A DNA stretch of 6,337 bases from Syntrophales bacterium (GTDB lineage: Bacteria; Desulfobacterota; Syntrophia; Syntrophales; UBA2210). Positions 1 to 5,775 of the stretch are shown here, piece after piece. The stretch is taken from positions 1 to 6,337 of the forward strand of contig JAQUQY010000088.1 of assembly GCA_028715865.1 (NCBI GenBank), in the 5' to 3' direction. Position 1 is the first letter of the stretch, and the number at the start of each line of letters is the position of its first letter. Both the position numbers and the translations under genes were made by a program. The notes under the pieces are model-generated. The model saw only the letters and a program-made list of their open reading frames with translations, was not told the origin of the DNA and did not search any database.

Positions 1-532
1 CTGTAATGTGGACCTCCTGCACTCGTGGAACGCTTGTGGCCGAAACGTTCAGGGAGTGATCCACTATTTTGGCTACCACTCCGCCGTCCTTTCCGGTAAA
101 ACCTATACAAACCATTCCAATCCGCCGGGCAGCCTCAAATGCCTTCACGACGTTAGGGGATGTTCCGCTGGTGGTGAAGCCCCATGCAATGTCACCGGCC
201 TGGCCGATCGCCCTGATTTGCTTTGAAAAAACCTCTGAGAAATCGTAATCGTTGGCGATGCTGGTAAGGATCGAAGTGTCCGTGCTGAGAGCTATCGCCG
301 GGAGAGGAGGCCTCTCGATAATAAACCGGTTGACGAATTCGGCCGCGATATGCTGCGAATCTGAGGCACTGCCGCCGTTGCCGAAAAGCAGGATCTTGTT
401 CCCACCTTTCAGTGCCTCCGTAATAACCGTCACTACCTTTACCAGGCGGGGAAGATTTTCGTTAATGAATACTTCTTTCTGGTGAATACTATCCCTGAAA
501 CTTCGTACGATGATATCCTCGATTTCTTCCAT
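1..532 (-). CDS. gmhA: Phosphoheptose isomerase GmhA (SIS domain), 3' end cut by window edge
   Basis: Predicted to isomerise sedoheptulose 7-phosphate to D-glycero-D-manno-heptose 7-phosphate, the first step of ADP-heptose synthesis for the LPS inner core; cytoplasmic. I translated the minus strand from the ATG at 532-530 and it stays open to base 1 (177 codons). The family hallmark FGNGGSASDSQHIAAEF lies at residues 50-66. In the E. coli enzyme the zinc ligands are His61, Glu65, Gln172 and His180; here H61, E65 and Q172 fall at the same numbers (VQEVHI at 171-176), and the fourth would lie just past the edge. The family is about 190-200 residues, so only some 15-20 are missing. The phosphate loop reads TTSGTSPN at 120-127, where E. 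coli has STSGNSAN. An in-frame upstream ATG (584-582) overlaps the -35 box of the predicted promoter, so the 532 start is preferred. A related SIS protein (DiaA type) is possible but less likely given the intact metal ligands. Confidence 0.93.
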   Translation of the reverse strand, partial: MEEIEDIIVRSFRDSIHQKEVFINENLPRLVKVVTVITEALKGGNKILLFGNGGSASDSQHIAAEFVNRFIIERPPLPAIALSTDTSILTSIANDYDFSEVFSKQIRAIGQAGDIAWGFTTSGTSPNVVKAFEAARRIGMVCIGFTGKDGGVVAKIVDHSLNVSATSVPRVQEVHIT

Positions 533-559
533 GATGTCCGCCCGTTTTCTTTTCCCGCG

Positions 560-588
560 TAATATATTTATCAATTGCGGCATGTCAA
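560..588 (-). promoter_or_regulatory. Predicted sigma70-type promoter of gmhA
   Basis: On the minus strand a perfect -35 box TTGACA (588-583) is followed by TATATT (566-561) after 16 bases, or ATATTA (565-560) after 17. Transcription would begin near 553-555, leaving a leader of about 20 bases before the gmhA ATG at 532, with a weak purine-rich stretch (GGCGGA) just ahead of it. This suggests gmhA is expressed apart from nrdD although they point the same way. Confidence 0.6.
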
Positions 589-634
589 GAAAAGCGTCCC
601 GGTAAAATAGTAAAGATTGATTAGATGCGGCAGG

Positions 635-672
635 CCCTGTCATCTCATTGTATGGGCATGGTCATAACAGGG
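635..672 (-). terminator. Weak stem-loop after nrdD, possible terminator
   Basis: On the minus strand CCCTGTTAT (672-664) can pair with ATGACAGGG (643-635): nine pairs, one of them G-U, around a 20-base loop. It begins 11 bases after the nrdD stop codon. The G-U pair becomes a C-A mismatch on the other strand, so it folds better in the nrdD transcript. There is no T-run directly after it, so it may be a Rho-associated or mRNA-stability element rather than an intrinsic terminator. Confidence 0.3.
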
Positions 673-682
673 GGATTCAGGA

Positions 683-2737
683 TCAGGGGAAAAGGGCTTC
701 TCTCTTGTCTCTGAGTTCCGCTATCTTTCCCCGGTTCAGGCTGGAAACTTTGGAGTAGTATCCCGTAATGCGAGTTATACCATCAATCTCGGCGGAATCG
801 CAGAAGGGGCATTTATTCCATAGTCCCCGGGCTGTTTTATGGCAGTCGCGGCATGTAGAAAATTCAGAGGAAAAGGTTATCTGCCGGTTCGTTGTTTCCT
901 GGAATACTTTTACTACATAATCTGCAAGCGTTCTTGCAGCAGGAGGATCCGTGCCAAGACGGAGGTGTGAGAGGGTATCTCCGTCGATGAAGGGATGTAG
1001 CATTCCCTCGCGTTGGATCTTGTCGAATGAATCGACGGGCGCGGCAACATCGAAAGAAGTTGAATTTGTATAATAAACCTCTCCCCTTGCTATATCGCCG
1101 CGGACGAACCGCCCTGCTTCAGGAGAAAAATATTTCAGGTCCAGGCGCGCGAACCGGTAAGGAGTGCTTTCCGCAGGGGACTGTTCCAGCATGAAATTCA
1201 TGCCGTACTCAGATGTCAGCCTATGTGCCGTGTCCCTCATTTTTCTTATGAATCGAATTCCGAATTGCTGTGTTTCTTCAGATTCATGAAGATGGTGTCC
1301 CGTCTGGCGCTTCGCCAGTTCATTAAGGCCAACAACTCCCATAAGAAAGACCGCCTCAGGAAGTCTAAGGTAGGGTGAACCCCCATGATCCATGGTCAAA
1401 AGAGAAAGGGGTCCATCGCTTCCGTGAGAAAGCAGCTTTTCGATAAAATATTTTTTCTGCTCGTGCGCGCGGGCTGCCAGCTCCATGCGGTCTTCCATGA
1501 GCTTGAATAGCCTTTTTTCGTCGCCGCCGGACTTGTAGGCAAGGCGGGGAAGGTTTATGGATACATTCTGAATTGTGCTGTACCGCATGTTCCATGGGTC
1601 CCCGAATCCCGTTCCGGAGGGGGATTTTTTCGGATACAAATAACCGCACTCGGAAAGGTTTAGAGCTTCCATCCTGTCAAAAACAAAGGAAATATTTCCC
1701 TTTTCAACAGCCGCCTCACAGGCATGGATCAGGAAAGCCTCGTGACCCTCGGTGCTGAAGAAATCTTCCGTGATATGAACCATGGGTCTTGGAAACACGA
1801 AAGGCCTTCCTGAAGCGTCACCCCTTTTGTATGCCTCGAAGAGGGCCCACAGAAAACGCCTGGCTTCCTTTCCATAGTCCCGGTATCGTTTGCCCGTGAA
1901 GGTTCCGCCAGGACCCAGTGCCCGCGCGTCACGAAGGTAGGCAGGCACCTCCCACTGCAGGTGAATATCCGTGAAGATGGTCTGGCCTCCCCGGCCGACA
2001 GCCTGCTGGGCGAATTCATAGATCATCATCTGGGCCAGTTGATCAACTTCGGTTTCGGAAAGCCCCTCCAGATAGGGTGCAAAAAGGACATTCACATCAA
2101 GCCACCCTATGGCTCCGGAAAAGTGGCCCTGGAGAGCCGCGGCGAAACGCACCATGTGGGCCAGCAAAACCTCGGCATGCTTCGCCGGCGAAGCCGTTGC
2201 AAGAGTGTTGGGGAGATTCAATCCGAACTTTTTGATATACTCAAGCGATTGACAGGAGCAGTAGGGCCGGTCTATGTATCCGAGGTGATGCAGGTGGATG
2301 TCTCCGACCAGGTGCGCGTAGCTGACTTCCTCGGAAAAAACCTTAATGAGGGCGTACTCGCGCTTTATACCCTCAGCGAGGATAAGGTTGGTTCCTTCCG
2401 GACTGTGAGGAACGTTGGCGTTTTCCTTGTTCTGGTAAAGAATTAGATGGTCCACGTCCCACAGGGGAAAACCAAGGCGGGCGTGCATTTTCGTGGCCCC
2501 CTGGAGACCGCGTTCTATGAGCTTCGCGTTGACCATTTCCCTTATAAGGGGGGCCGTGAGCAGACCCATTGAAGAGGAAGTTATCTGACGCTCAACCTCC
2601 AAGCTTATTGTTTCCGCCGTGGCGACGTCCACATTTGTTTCCCGGATGAGGGCTTCGATAATCTTCCCGCGGTTCCAGACGGTGATTTCTTCGCCGGAAG
2701 TTCTGACGAAAAGAGTTATGTCTGTCGTTTCTCTCAT
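683..2737 (-). CDS. nrdD: Anaerobic (class III) ribonucleoside-triphosphate reductase NrdD
   Basis: Glycyl-radical enzyme that reduces ribonucleoside triphosphates to dNTPs without oxygen; cytoplasmic. The 684 residues are a usual full length. An ATP-cone, the allosteric activity domain, occupies about residues 8-95 (ITVWNRGKIIEAL at 18-30). The catalytic barrel follows with GDIHLHHLGYIDRPYCSC at 145-162, giving C160 and C162, one of which should be the first conserved active-site cysteine. The candidate thiyl-radical cysteine is C364 (SECGYL), then INLPRLAYKSGG at 394-405 and LEQSPAES at 517-524. At the C-terminus a zinc ribbon uses C629, C632, C643 and C646, followed by the glycyl-radical loop RITGYY with G659 as the radical site. 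All key residues are present, so it should be active. The ATG at 2737 has only a weak AGG nine bases upstream. It starts 47 bases after the HD phosphohydrolase and is probably co-transcribed with it. The activase gene nrdG is not beside it. Confidence 0.97.
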   Translation of the reverse strand: MRETTDITLFVRTSGEEITVWNRGKIIEALIRETNVDVATAETISLEVERQITSSSMGLLTAPLIREMVNAKLIERGLQGATKMHARLGFPLWDVDHLILYQNKENANVPHSPEGTNLILAEGIKREYALIKVFSEEVSYAHLVGDIHLHHLGYIDRPYCSCQSLEYIKKFGLNLPNTLATASPAKHAEVLLAHMVRFAAALQGHFSGAIGWLDVNVLFAPYLEGLSETEVDQLAQMMIYEFAQQAVGRGGQTIFTDIHLQWEVPAYLRDARALGPGGTFTGKRYRDYGKEARRFLWALFEAYKRGDASGRPFVFPRPMVHITEDFFSTEGHEAFLIHACEAAVEKGNISFVFDRMEALNLSECGYLYPKKSPSGTGFGDPWNMRYSTIQNVSINLPRLAYKSGGDEKRLFKLMEDRMELAARAHEQKKYFIEKLLSHGSDGPLSLLTMDHGGSPYLRLPEAVFLMGVVGLNELAKRQTGHHLHESEETQQFGIRFIRKMRDTAHRLTSEYGMNFMLEQSPAESTPYRFARLDLKYFSPEAGRFVRGDIARGEVYYTNSTSFDVAAPVDSFDKIQREGMLHPFIDGDTLSHLRLGTDPPAARTLADYVVKVFQETTNRQITFSSEFSTCRDCHKTARGLWNKCPFCDSAEIDGITRITGYYSKVSSLNRGKIAELRDKREALFP

Positions 2738-2784
2738 ATAGAATTGCCTGCTTCTAGGGGTTCGGTGTTTTCCTGGGAATCCTT

Positions 2785-4200
2785 CTAAATATTAGTCGTC
2801 ATCGCTTCGCCCGACGATTCGAACATGCCTTCCGCGGCGCGGGACAATGCCTCATCATGCTCGTGGCTCAGGGAAAATATTCTGAAGTGAACCACTCTGG
2901 ATGGAATAAAGCGGTATATGTCCCGGAGCGGTTCCCGGGAAGTGCTGTCCGTGGAAGGATTGTAGATATTGATACGCTTGTCGCCCTCGGCCATGGGGTT
3001 AATGGGTCTGGGATCCTGGGTTGCAAGGTCGACCCGGAAACGTATTCTTTTAAGTGAGCCGGGAAGATGCTCTCTGATTTTTTTCTCATAATCCCGGGCG
3101 TTTGGAAAGCCGGCTCCCCGCTGAAGCTGGTCTACGGAAAGGTCGGCGAAAAAGGTCATTTTCCACTTGACCTTACGGATATAAAGCTTGTGCCATTCTC
3201 TTCCCAGTCTTTTCTTTGCCGGATCACTGGAGTAAAGCCACTGTCTCGTCTCTTGAAAAAGACTCCATTCGTCGAGTTCGCGGTAGAGAGACAGGGCGTC
3301 CATGGGATTGTGGGGGAAGATTATATCCATGGTTTCCCTGAATATCTCCTGCAGGTGGAGGTCCAGAGCCCGGGTGGTGCGGTGATAGTAAACATTAGAA
3401 TAGAGATTGAGCCTGGCGTGGAGAAACCTGTTCAGCGCCGAGGTTCCAGCCTGGTGAAGCGTCAACCCCTCGTCGGAGAAAAAGGAATAGAAGCAAAGCC
3501 TTTCTATATCGACAATATCCATCGAAAATCCTGACATGTAGGCGTCGCGGCGCACGTAATCCATATTGTCGACTGTATAGACTCCGGAAAAAAGCTGTCT
3601 GAGCAGATGAAGCCAGCGGGGCCAGCCTCCATCCTTCTTGCGGGGTTTGCAGATGAGAAATGCCACTTGTCGGGGATCGATCCTTTCTTCTTTCTCAAAA
3701 TCGCCCGAGGGGCTTCTCCTTATTTTCTGGATGATGCGGCCCAGTTCTTTCTGGATTATTGCCTGTCCCAGTGTTTCATGGGTTAGTTCATACCGGCTCA
3801 GGAAGTGATCATCGAAAAAATGACCGTAGGGCCCGTGGCCCACATCATGGAGCATCCCCGCCACCCTAAGCAGTTCCTCCACGAGGTTGATGGAAGGAAC
3901 GTCGGGGCATATTTCTTTAAGGCTATGGTAAAGGTGACGCCCGAATTCCCCGGCCATGTGCATTGTTCCGAGAACGTGCTGGAAGCGGGTATGCTCAGCC
4001 GCCGGAAAGACCCACCGGGCGCTTTGAAGCTGGTATATTCGCCTCAGCCTCTGCATCCAGGGGTTATCGATGAGATCTTTCTCTGTTTTTTCCCCATGGG
4101 CATCAGCCGTGGGAACGGTAAACCATATATAGTTGTAGATGGGATCGGCTATTAGAGCTTTCCCCTGGTAAGTCCTGGCAATCCGGCTTGTGCTTTTCAT
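2785..4200 (-). CDS. SAMHD1-like HD-domain phosphohydrolase, probable dNTP triphosphohydrolase (COG1078 type)
   Basis: A 471-residue metal-dependent HD hydrolase resembling human SAMHD1 and the bacterial dNTPases YwfO and EF1143; the likely reaction is dNTP to deoxynucleoside plus triphosphate, in the cytoplasm. Aligned from memory with SAMHD1, the metal ligands H167, H206, D207 and D311 match H75 (TRFQH), H118-D119 (LHDVGHGPYGH) and D211 (VDNMDY). H210, H215 and H233 match H122, H127 and H141, while Y315 and D319 match Y215 and D219. Q149, which reads the sugar, matches Q57, and D137, Q142 and R145 of the GTP activator site match D45, Q50 and R53. The HD core spans about 40-290; the remaining 180 residues are a family-typical C-terminal region. 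No signal peptide or membrane segment is seen. AGAGGG sits two bases before the ATG. The nrdD gene follows after 47 bases, supporting a role in dNTP balance. Substrate is inferred; other phosphohydrolase activity remains possible. Confidence 0.9.
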   Translation of the reverse strand: MKSTSRIARTYQGKALIADPIYNYIWFTVPTADAHGEKTEKDLIDNPWMQRLRRIYQLQSARWVFPAAEHTRFQHVLGTMHMAGEFGRHLYHSLKEICPDVPSINLVEELLRVAGMLHDVGHGPYGHFFDDHFLSRYELTHETLGQAIIQKELGRIIQKIRRSPSGDFEKEERIDPRQVAFLICKPRKKDGGWPRWLHLLRQLFSGVYTVDNMDYVRRDAYMSGFSMDIVDIERLCFYSFFSDEGLTLHQAGTSALNRFLHARLNLYSNVYYHRTTRALDLHLQEIFRETMDIIFPHNPMDALSLYRELDEWSLFQETRQWLYSSDPAKKRLGREWHKLYIRKVKWKMTFFADLSVDQLQRGAGFPNARDYEKKIREHLPGSLKRIRFRVDLATQDPRPINPMAEGDKRINIYNPSTDSTSREPLRDIYRFIPSRVVHFRIFSLSHEHDEALSRAAEGMFESSGEAMTTNI

Positions 4201-4406
4201 GGCCCTCTAATTATAAAAAATTTATCAAATTAGCAATGAAGAGTTCAAAAAACCTGAATGATGCATGGTCCCGTTGCAAATATCCTAAGCACAGCTCTCC
4301 GGCTATACAATGAAATCAATAGAAACTTCGATGTCAAAAACGATTCCATGGATTAATCCGGGAGTCCGAGGCAGGCTCCATGAATGGAAGTGGATTGGCA
4401 AGGAAA
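4201..4406. other. AT-richer spacer between tRNA-Ala and the HD gene
   Basis: This spacer of about 200 bases holds no recognisable gene, repeat or clear terminator. Downstream of the tRNA on the minus strand there is only a short inverted repeat (TCCAT-TC-ATGGA, near 4376-4387) without a T-run, so tRNA transcripts could in principle run on into the HD-nrdD pair. It contains a possible promoter for the HD gene and, on the plus strand, an unsupported 32-codon open frame (4258-4356). The sequence is visibly richer in A and T than the genes on either side, as usual for a promoter region. Confidence 0.6.
4210..4236 (-). promoter_or_regulatory. Possible promoter of the HD-nrdD pair
   Basis: A consensus -10 box TATAAT (4215-4210) lies in an AT-rich tract on the minus strand. 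The best -35 partner, TTGCTA (4236-4231), is only 15 bases away; TTCATT (4240-4235) would give 19. Transcription would start near 4203, just 3-4 bases before the ATG at 4200 and within or beyond the AGAGGG ribosome-binding site, so a leaderless mRNA would result. The real promoter may lie farther upstream, where a TTGACA occurs at about 4337-4332. Confidence 0.3.
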
Positions 4407-4482
4407 TGGTGGAGATGAGGGGGGTCGAACCCCTGGCCTCGGCATTGCGAACGCCGCGCTCTCCCAACTGAGCTACATCCCC
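4407..4482 (-). tRNA. tRNA-Ala, anticodon CGC, CCA encoded
   Basis: Folded by hand on the minus strand. The acceptor GGGGATG pairs with CATCTCC and includes the G3-U70 wobble pair that marks alanine tRNAs. The D arm is GCTC-AGTTGGGA-GAGC. The anticodon stem CGGCG/TGCCG closes with a G-U pair on the loop TTCGCAA, giving anticodon CGC, which reads GCG codons. The variable region is AGGCC and the T arm AGGGG-TTCGACC-CCCCT. The discriminator base is A (4410), followed by an encoded CCA (4409-4407). The mature molecule is 76 bases with CCA. It stands alone, with its own promoter upstream and no integrase or other tRNA nearby. Confidence 0.97.
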
Positions 4483-4507
4483 ACGTAATCAACTGTTAAG
4501 GCGGGCT

Positions 4508-4536
4508 TTTTAACTCATTCACGCCTATTCTGTCAA
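4508..4536 (-). promoter_or_regulatory. Promoter of tRNA-Ala
   Basis: TTGACA (4536-4531) and TTAAAA (4513-4508) are separated by the ideal 17 bases on the minus strand. Transcription would start near 4501, about 19 bases before the mature tRNA 5' end at 4482. The bases between the -10 box and the start are AGCCCGC, a GC-rich discriminator of the kind linked in enterobacteria to ppGpp (stringent) control of stable RNA genes. The regulatory reading is inferred. Confidence 0.65.
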
Positions 4537-4562
4537 GCGGTACTTTATCCCGTAAGGAATCT

Positions 4563-5534
4563 TCACTTTTCGTGAGACAATACACCCTCACTTAGGCCGA
4601 GGTTCCTGAACCGTTCGGCTCTCTCAGTATCACCCAGAGCCTCGCAGCAGCCGATAATGCTCAAATAGTAGAAGGGGTTTCGGGGATCAGCTGCTACAGC
4701 CTTCTCGTATTCATCGATGGCTTCGATGGTATGCCCCTGGCGAAGCATGCTGTTGGCCAGCCGGTTATGAAAGGCGCTCCTGGAAAAGGGGTCGATCCGG
4801 CAGGCTTCTTCAAAGGCCTTTCGAGAGTCATCAAGCCTTCCCCTTTTCAGGTGGATTTCACCAAGGCTGCAATAATAAAGGGGGTTCTTTGGACAGATTT
4901 CTATTGAACGCTTACTTGCCCGCTCAGCCTTATCGTATTGACCCGCCTCCAGGTAGGTGGTTGAAAGCCTGTCGAAATACATGTGGGCGTCATCGGGGTC
5001 CAGTCTGCAGGCCTCTTCGCATGCCTTTTCGGCTTGATCGAACCTTCCGGACAGCACGGCGGCGCTGGCGAGATCCATGTGATAAACCGGCGCCTCGGGA
5101 TCGAAGCCTACAAGAATTGAAAAAACCTGAAACGCCCGATCCGCCTTGCCGCTTCTGAGACAGGCTTTCCCCAGCGTGGCAAGAAGAGAGGGGTCGTTCG
5201 GATAAGCTGAAGCCGCGCGTTCGCACAGAAAAATCAGTTTTTCATCTTCTCCCGTTTCACGATAAAATCTTACCAGTTCATCATAGGCAAAACCCGTGAA
5301 GACCTTCCTTGATAACTCTTTTTCAAGAATTTGCTCCAGATATTGAAGAGCTTTTTCGATATTTCCGCTGTCCCGGTGGACCCAGGCGATGGAAAGAAGC
5401 AAAGAATCGTCGCCGGGGTTAATTTGAGAAAGCTTTTCGTATATTTCAAGGGCTTCCCCGTGCCTTCCCTCGCTGGCACAGCGGTCGGCATAATCATATA
5501 GATCATTGTACTCCGGTGTTCGGTACCCGGTCAT
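4563..5534 (-). CDS. TPR-repeat protein of unknown role
   Basis: A 323-residue protein built almost entirely from about nine tandem tetratricopeptide repeats: roughly residues 9-42, 43-76, 82-115, 116-148, 149-181, 182-217, 218-251, 252-285 and 286-319. Typical repeat signatures are visible, such as GRHGEALEIYEKLSQINP (23-40), GQYDKAERASKRSIEICP (198-215) and GRLDDSRKAFEEACRIDP (232-249). TPR arrays form superhelical scaffolds for protein-protein binding; no catalytic domain, signal peptide or membrane segment accompanies them, so it is probably a cytoplasmic adaptor with unknown partners. The frame stays open further upstream to a TTG at 5597, but the ATG at 5534 is preferred because it has a strong purine-rich ribosome-binding site and the repeats begin soon after it. 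It is followed by tRNA-Ala, which has its own promoter, so the gene looks monocistronic. The context gives no functional clue. Confidence 0.88.
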   Translation of the reverse strand: MTGYRTPEYNDLYDYADRCASEGRHGEALEIYEKLSQINPGDDSLLLSIAWVHRDSGNIEKALQYLEQILEKELSRKVFTGFAYDELVRFYRETGEDEKLIFLCERAASAYPNDPSLLATLGKACLRSGKADRAFQVFSILVGFDPEAPVYHMDLASAAVLSGRFDQAEKACEEACRLDPDDAHMYFDRLSTTYLEAGQYDKAERASKRSIEICPKNPLYYCSLGEIHLKRGRLDDSRKAFEEACRIDPFSRSAFHNRLANSMLRQGHTIEAIDEYEKAVAADPRNPFYYLSIIGCCEALGDTERAERFRNLGLSEGVLSHEK

Positions 5535-5536
5535 AA

Positions 5537-5547
5537 CTCCTTCTCCC
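5537..5547 (-). promoter_or_regulatory. Ribosome-binding site that decides the TPR gene start
   Basis: The minus strand reads GGGAGAAGGAG (5547-5537) two bases before the ATG at 5534. The GGGAG part lies at a good 8-base spacing and the AAGGAG part is closer than usual. No comparable site precedes the TTG at 5597 or the ATG at 5555, which is why the shorter protein is annotated. Confidence 0.6.
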
Positions 5548-5618
5548 GGAACCATTTGCTCTGACGCCTGTTTCCGTATTTTTGTTCCCGTAAACAAGAG
5601 GCCTAGCGTCTCGGCGCC

Positions 5619-5647
5619 CCTATATCATGCCAAACCAATTGTATCAA
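5619..5647 (-). promoter_or_regulatory. Predicted promoter of the TPR gene
   Basis: TTGATA (5647-5642) and TATAGG (5624-5619) lie 17 bases apart on the minus strand, and TGA directly before the -10 box makes an extended -10 element. The start would be near 5612, giving a leader of about 78 bases. It sits just after the terminator of the transporter gene, as expected for a new transcription unit. Confidence 0.5.
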
Positions 5648-5697
5648 GGCTGCGGTTTCAGCTTTTGCGGGCGAAGCCCCGGGTTCCCCGCTTAAAG

Positions 5698-5736
5698 AAG
5701 AAGCCTGGGGAGGACCAGGTCCTTCCCAGGCTTCTT
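5698..5736 (-). terminator. Strong intrinsic terminator of the symporter gene
   Basis: AAGAAGCCTGGG (5698-5709) pairs with CCCAGGCTTCTT (5725-5736), and the pairing continues inward through a G-T pair to 5715/5719. The stem is 18 pairs with a 3-base loop. On the minus strand it lies 40 bases after the symporter stop codon and runs into TTCTTCTTT, the T-rich tail expected of Rho-independent termination in that direction. Confidence 0.85.
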
Positions 5737-5775
5737 TAGGTGTTATTCAGTTGGGACGCAGTTTCCTGAAGAGTA

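Noticed and set aside
8..485. Two plus-strand frames near the left edge (8-226 and 252-485)
   Set aside because: They are the reverse side of gmhA, which translates on the minus strand with intact metal ligands and runs off the window.
1961..2446. A 161-codon open frame on the plus strand inside nrdD, and shorter ones at 1365-1649, 1573-1758 and 1729-2019
   Set aside because: They lie wholly within nrdD, whose reading frame carries all family motifs; their translations show no recognisable domain and have no spacer or promoter of their own.
2738..2784. NrdR-box or other regulator site before nrdD, or a riboswitch
   Set aside because: No paired 16-base NrdR-type palindromes are visible in this gap or before the HD gene, and the gap is too short for a known riboswitch.
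3067..3534. A 155-codon plus-strand frame, with others at 2857-3057 and 3805-4155
   Set aside because: They are antisense shadows of the HD phosphohydrolase, whose catalytic residues are encoded across the same bases.
2785..4200. Anti-phage dNTP-depletion defence gene
   Set aside because: SAMHD1-like dNTPases can limit phage, but the neighbours are housekeeping genes and no other defence gene is present, so a metabolic role is the simpler reading.
4201..4410. Phage or integrative element inserted at the tRNA-Ala 3' end
   Set aside because: tRNA genes are common integration sites, but there is no second copy of the tRNA 3' end, no integrase and no change to accessory-type genes in the window.
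4889..5739. Frames opposite or out of phase with the TPR gene (4889-5158, 4990-5226, 5270-5506, 5506-5739)
   Set aside because: All but the last lie within the TPR gene, and their composition looks like out-of-frame translation. The last runs through a promoter and a terminator hairpin.
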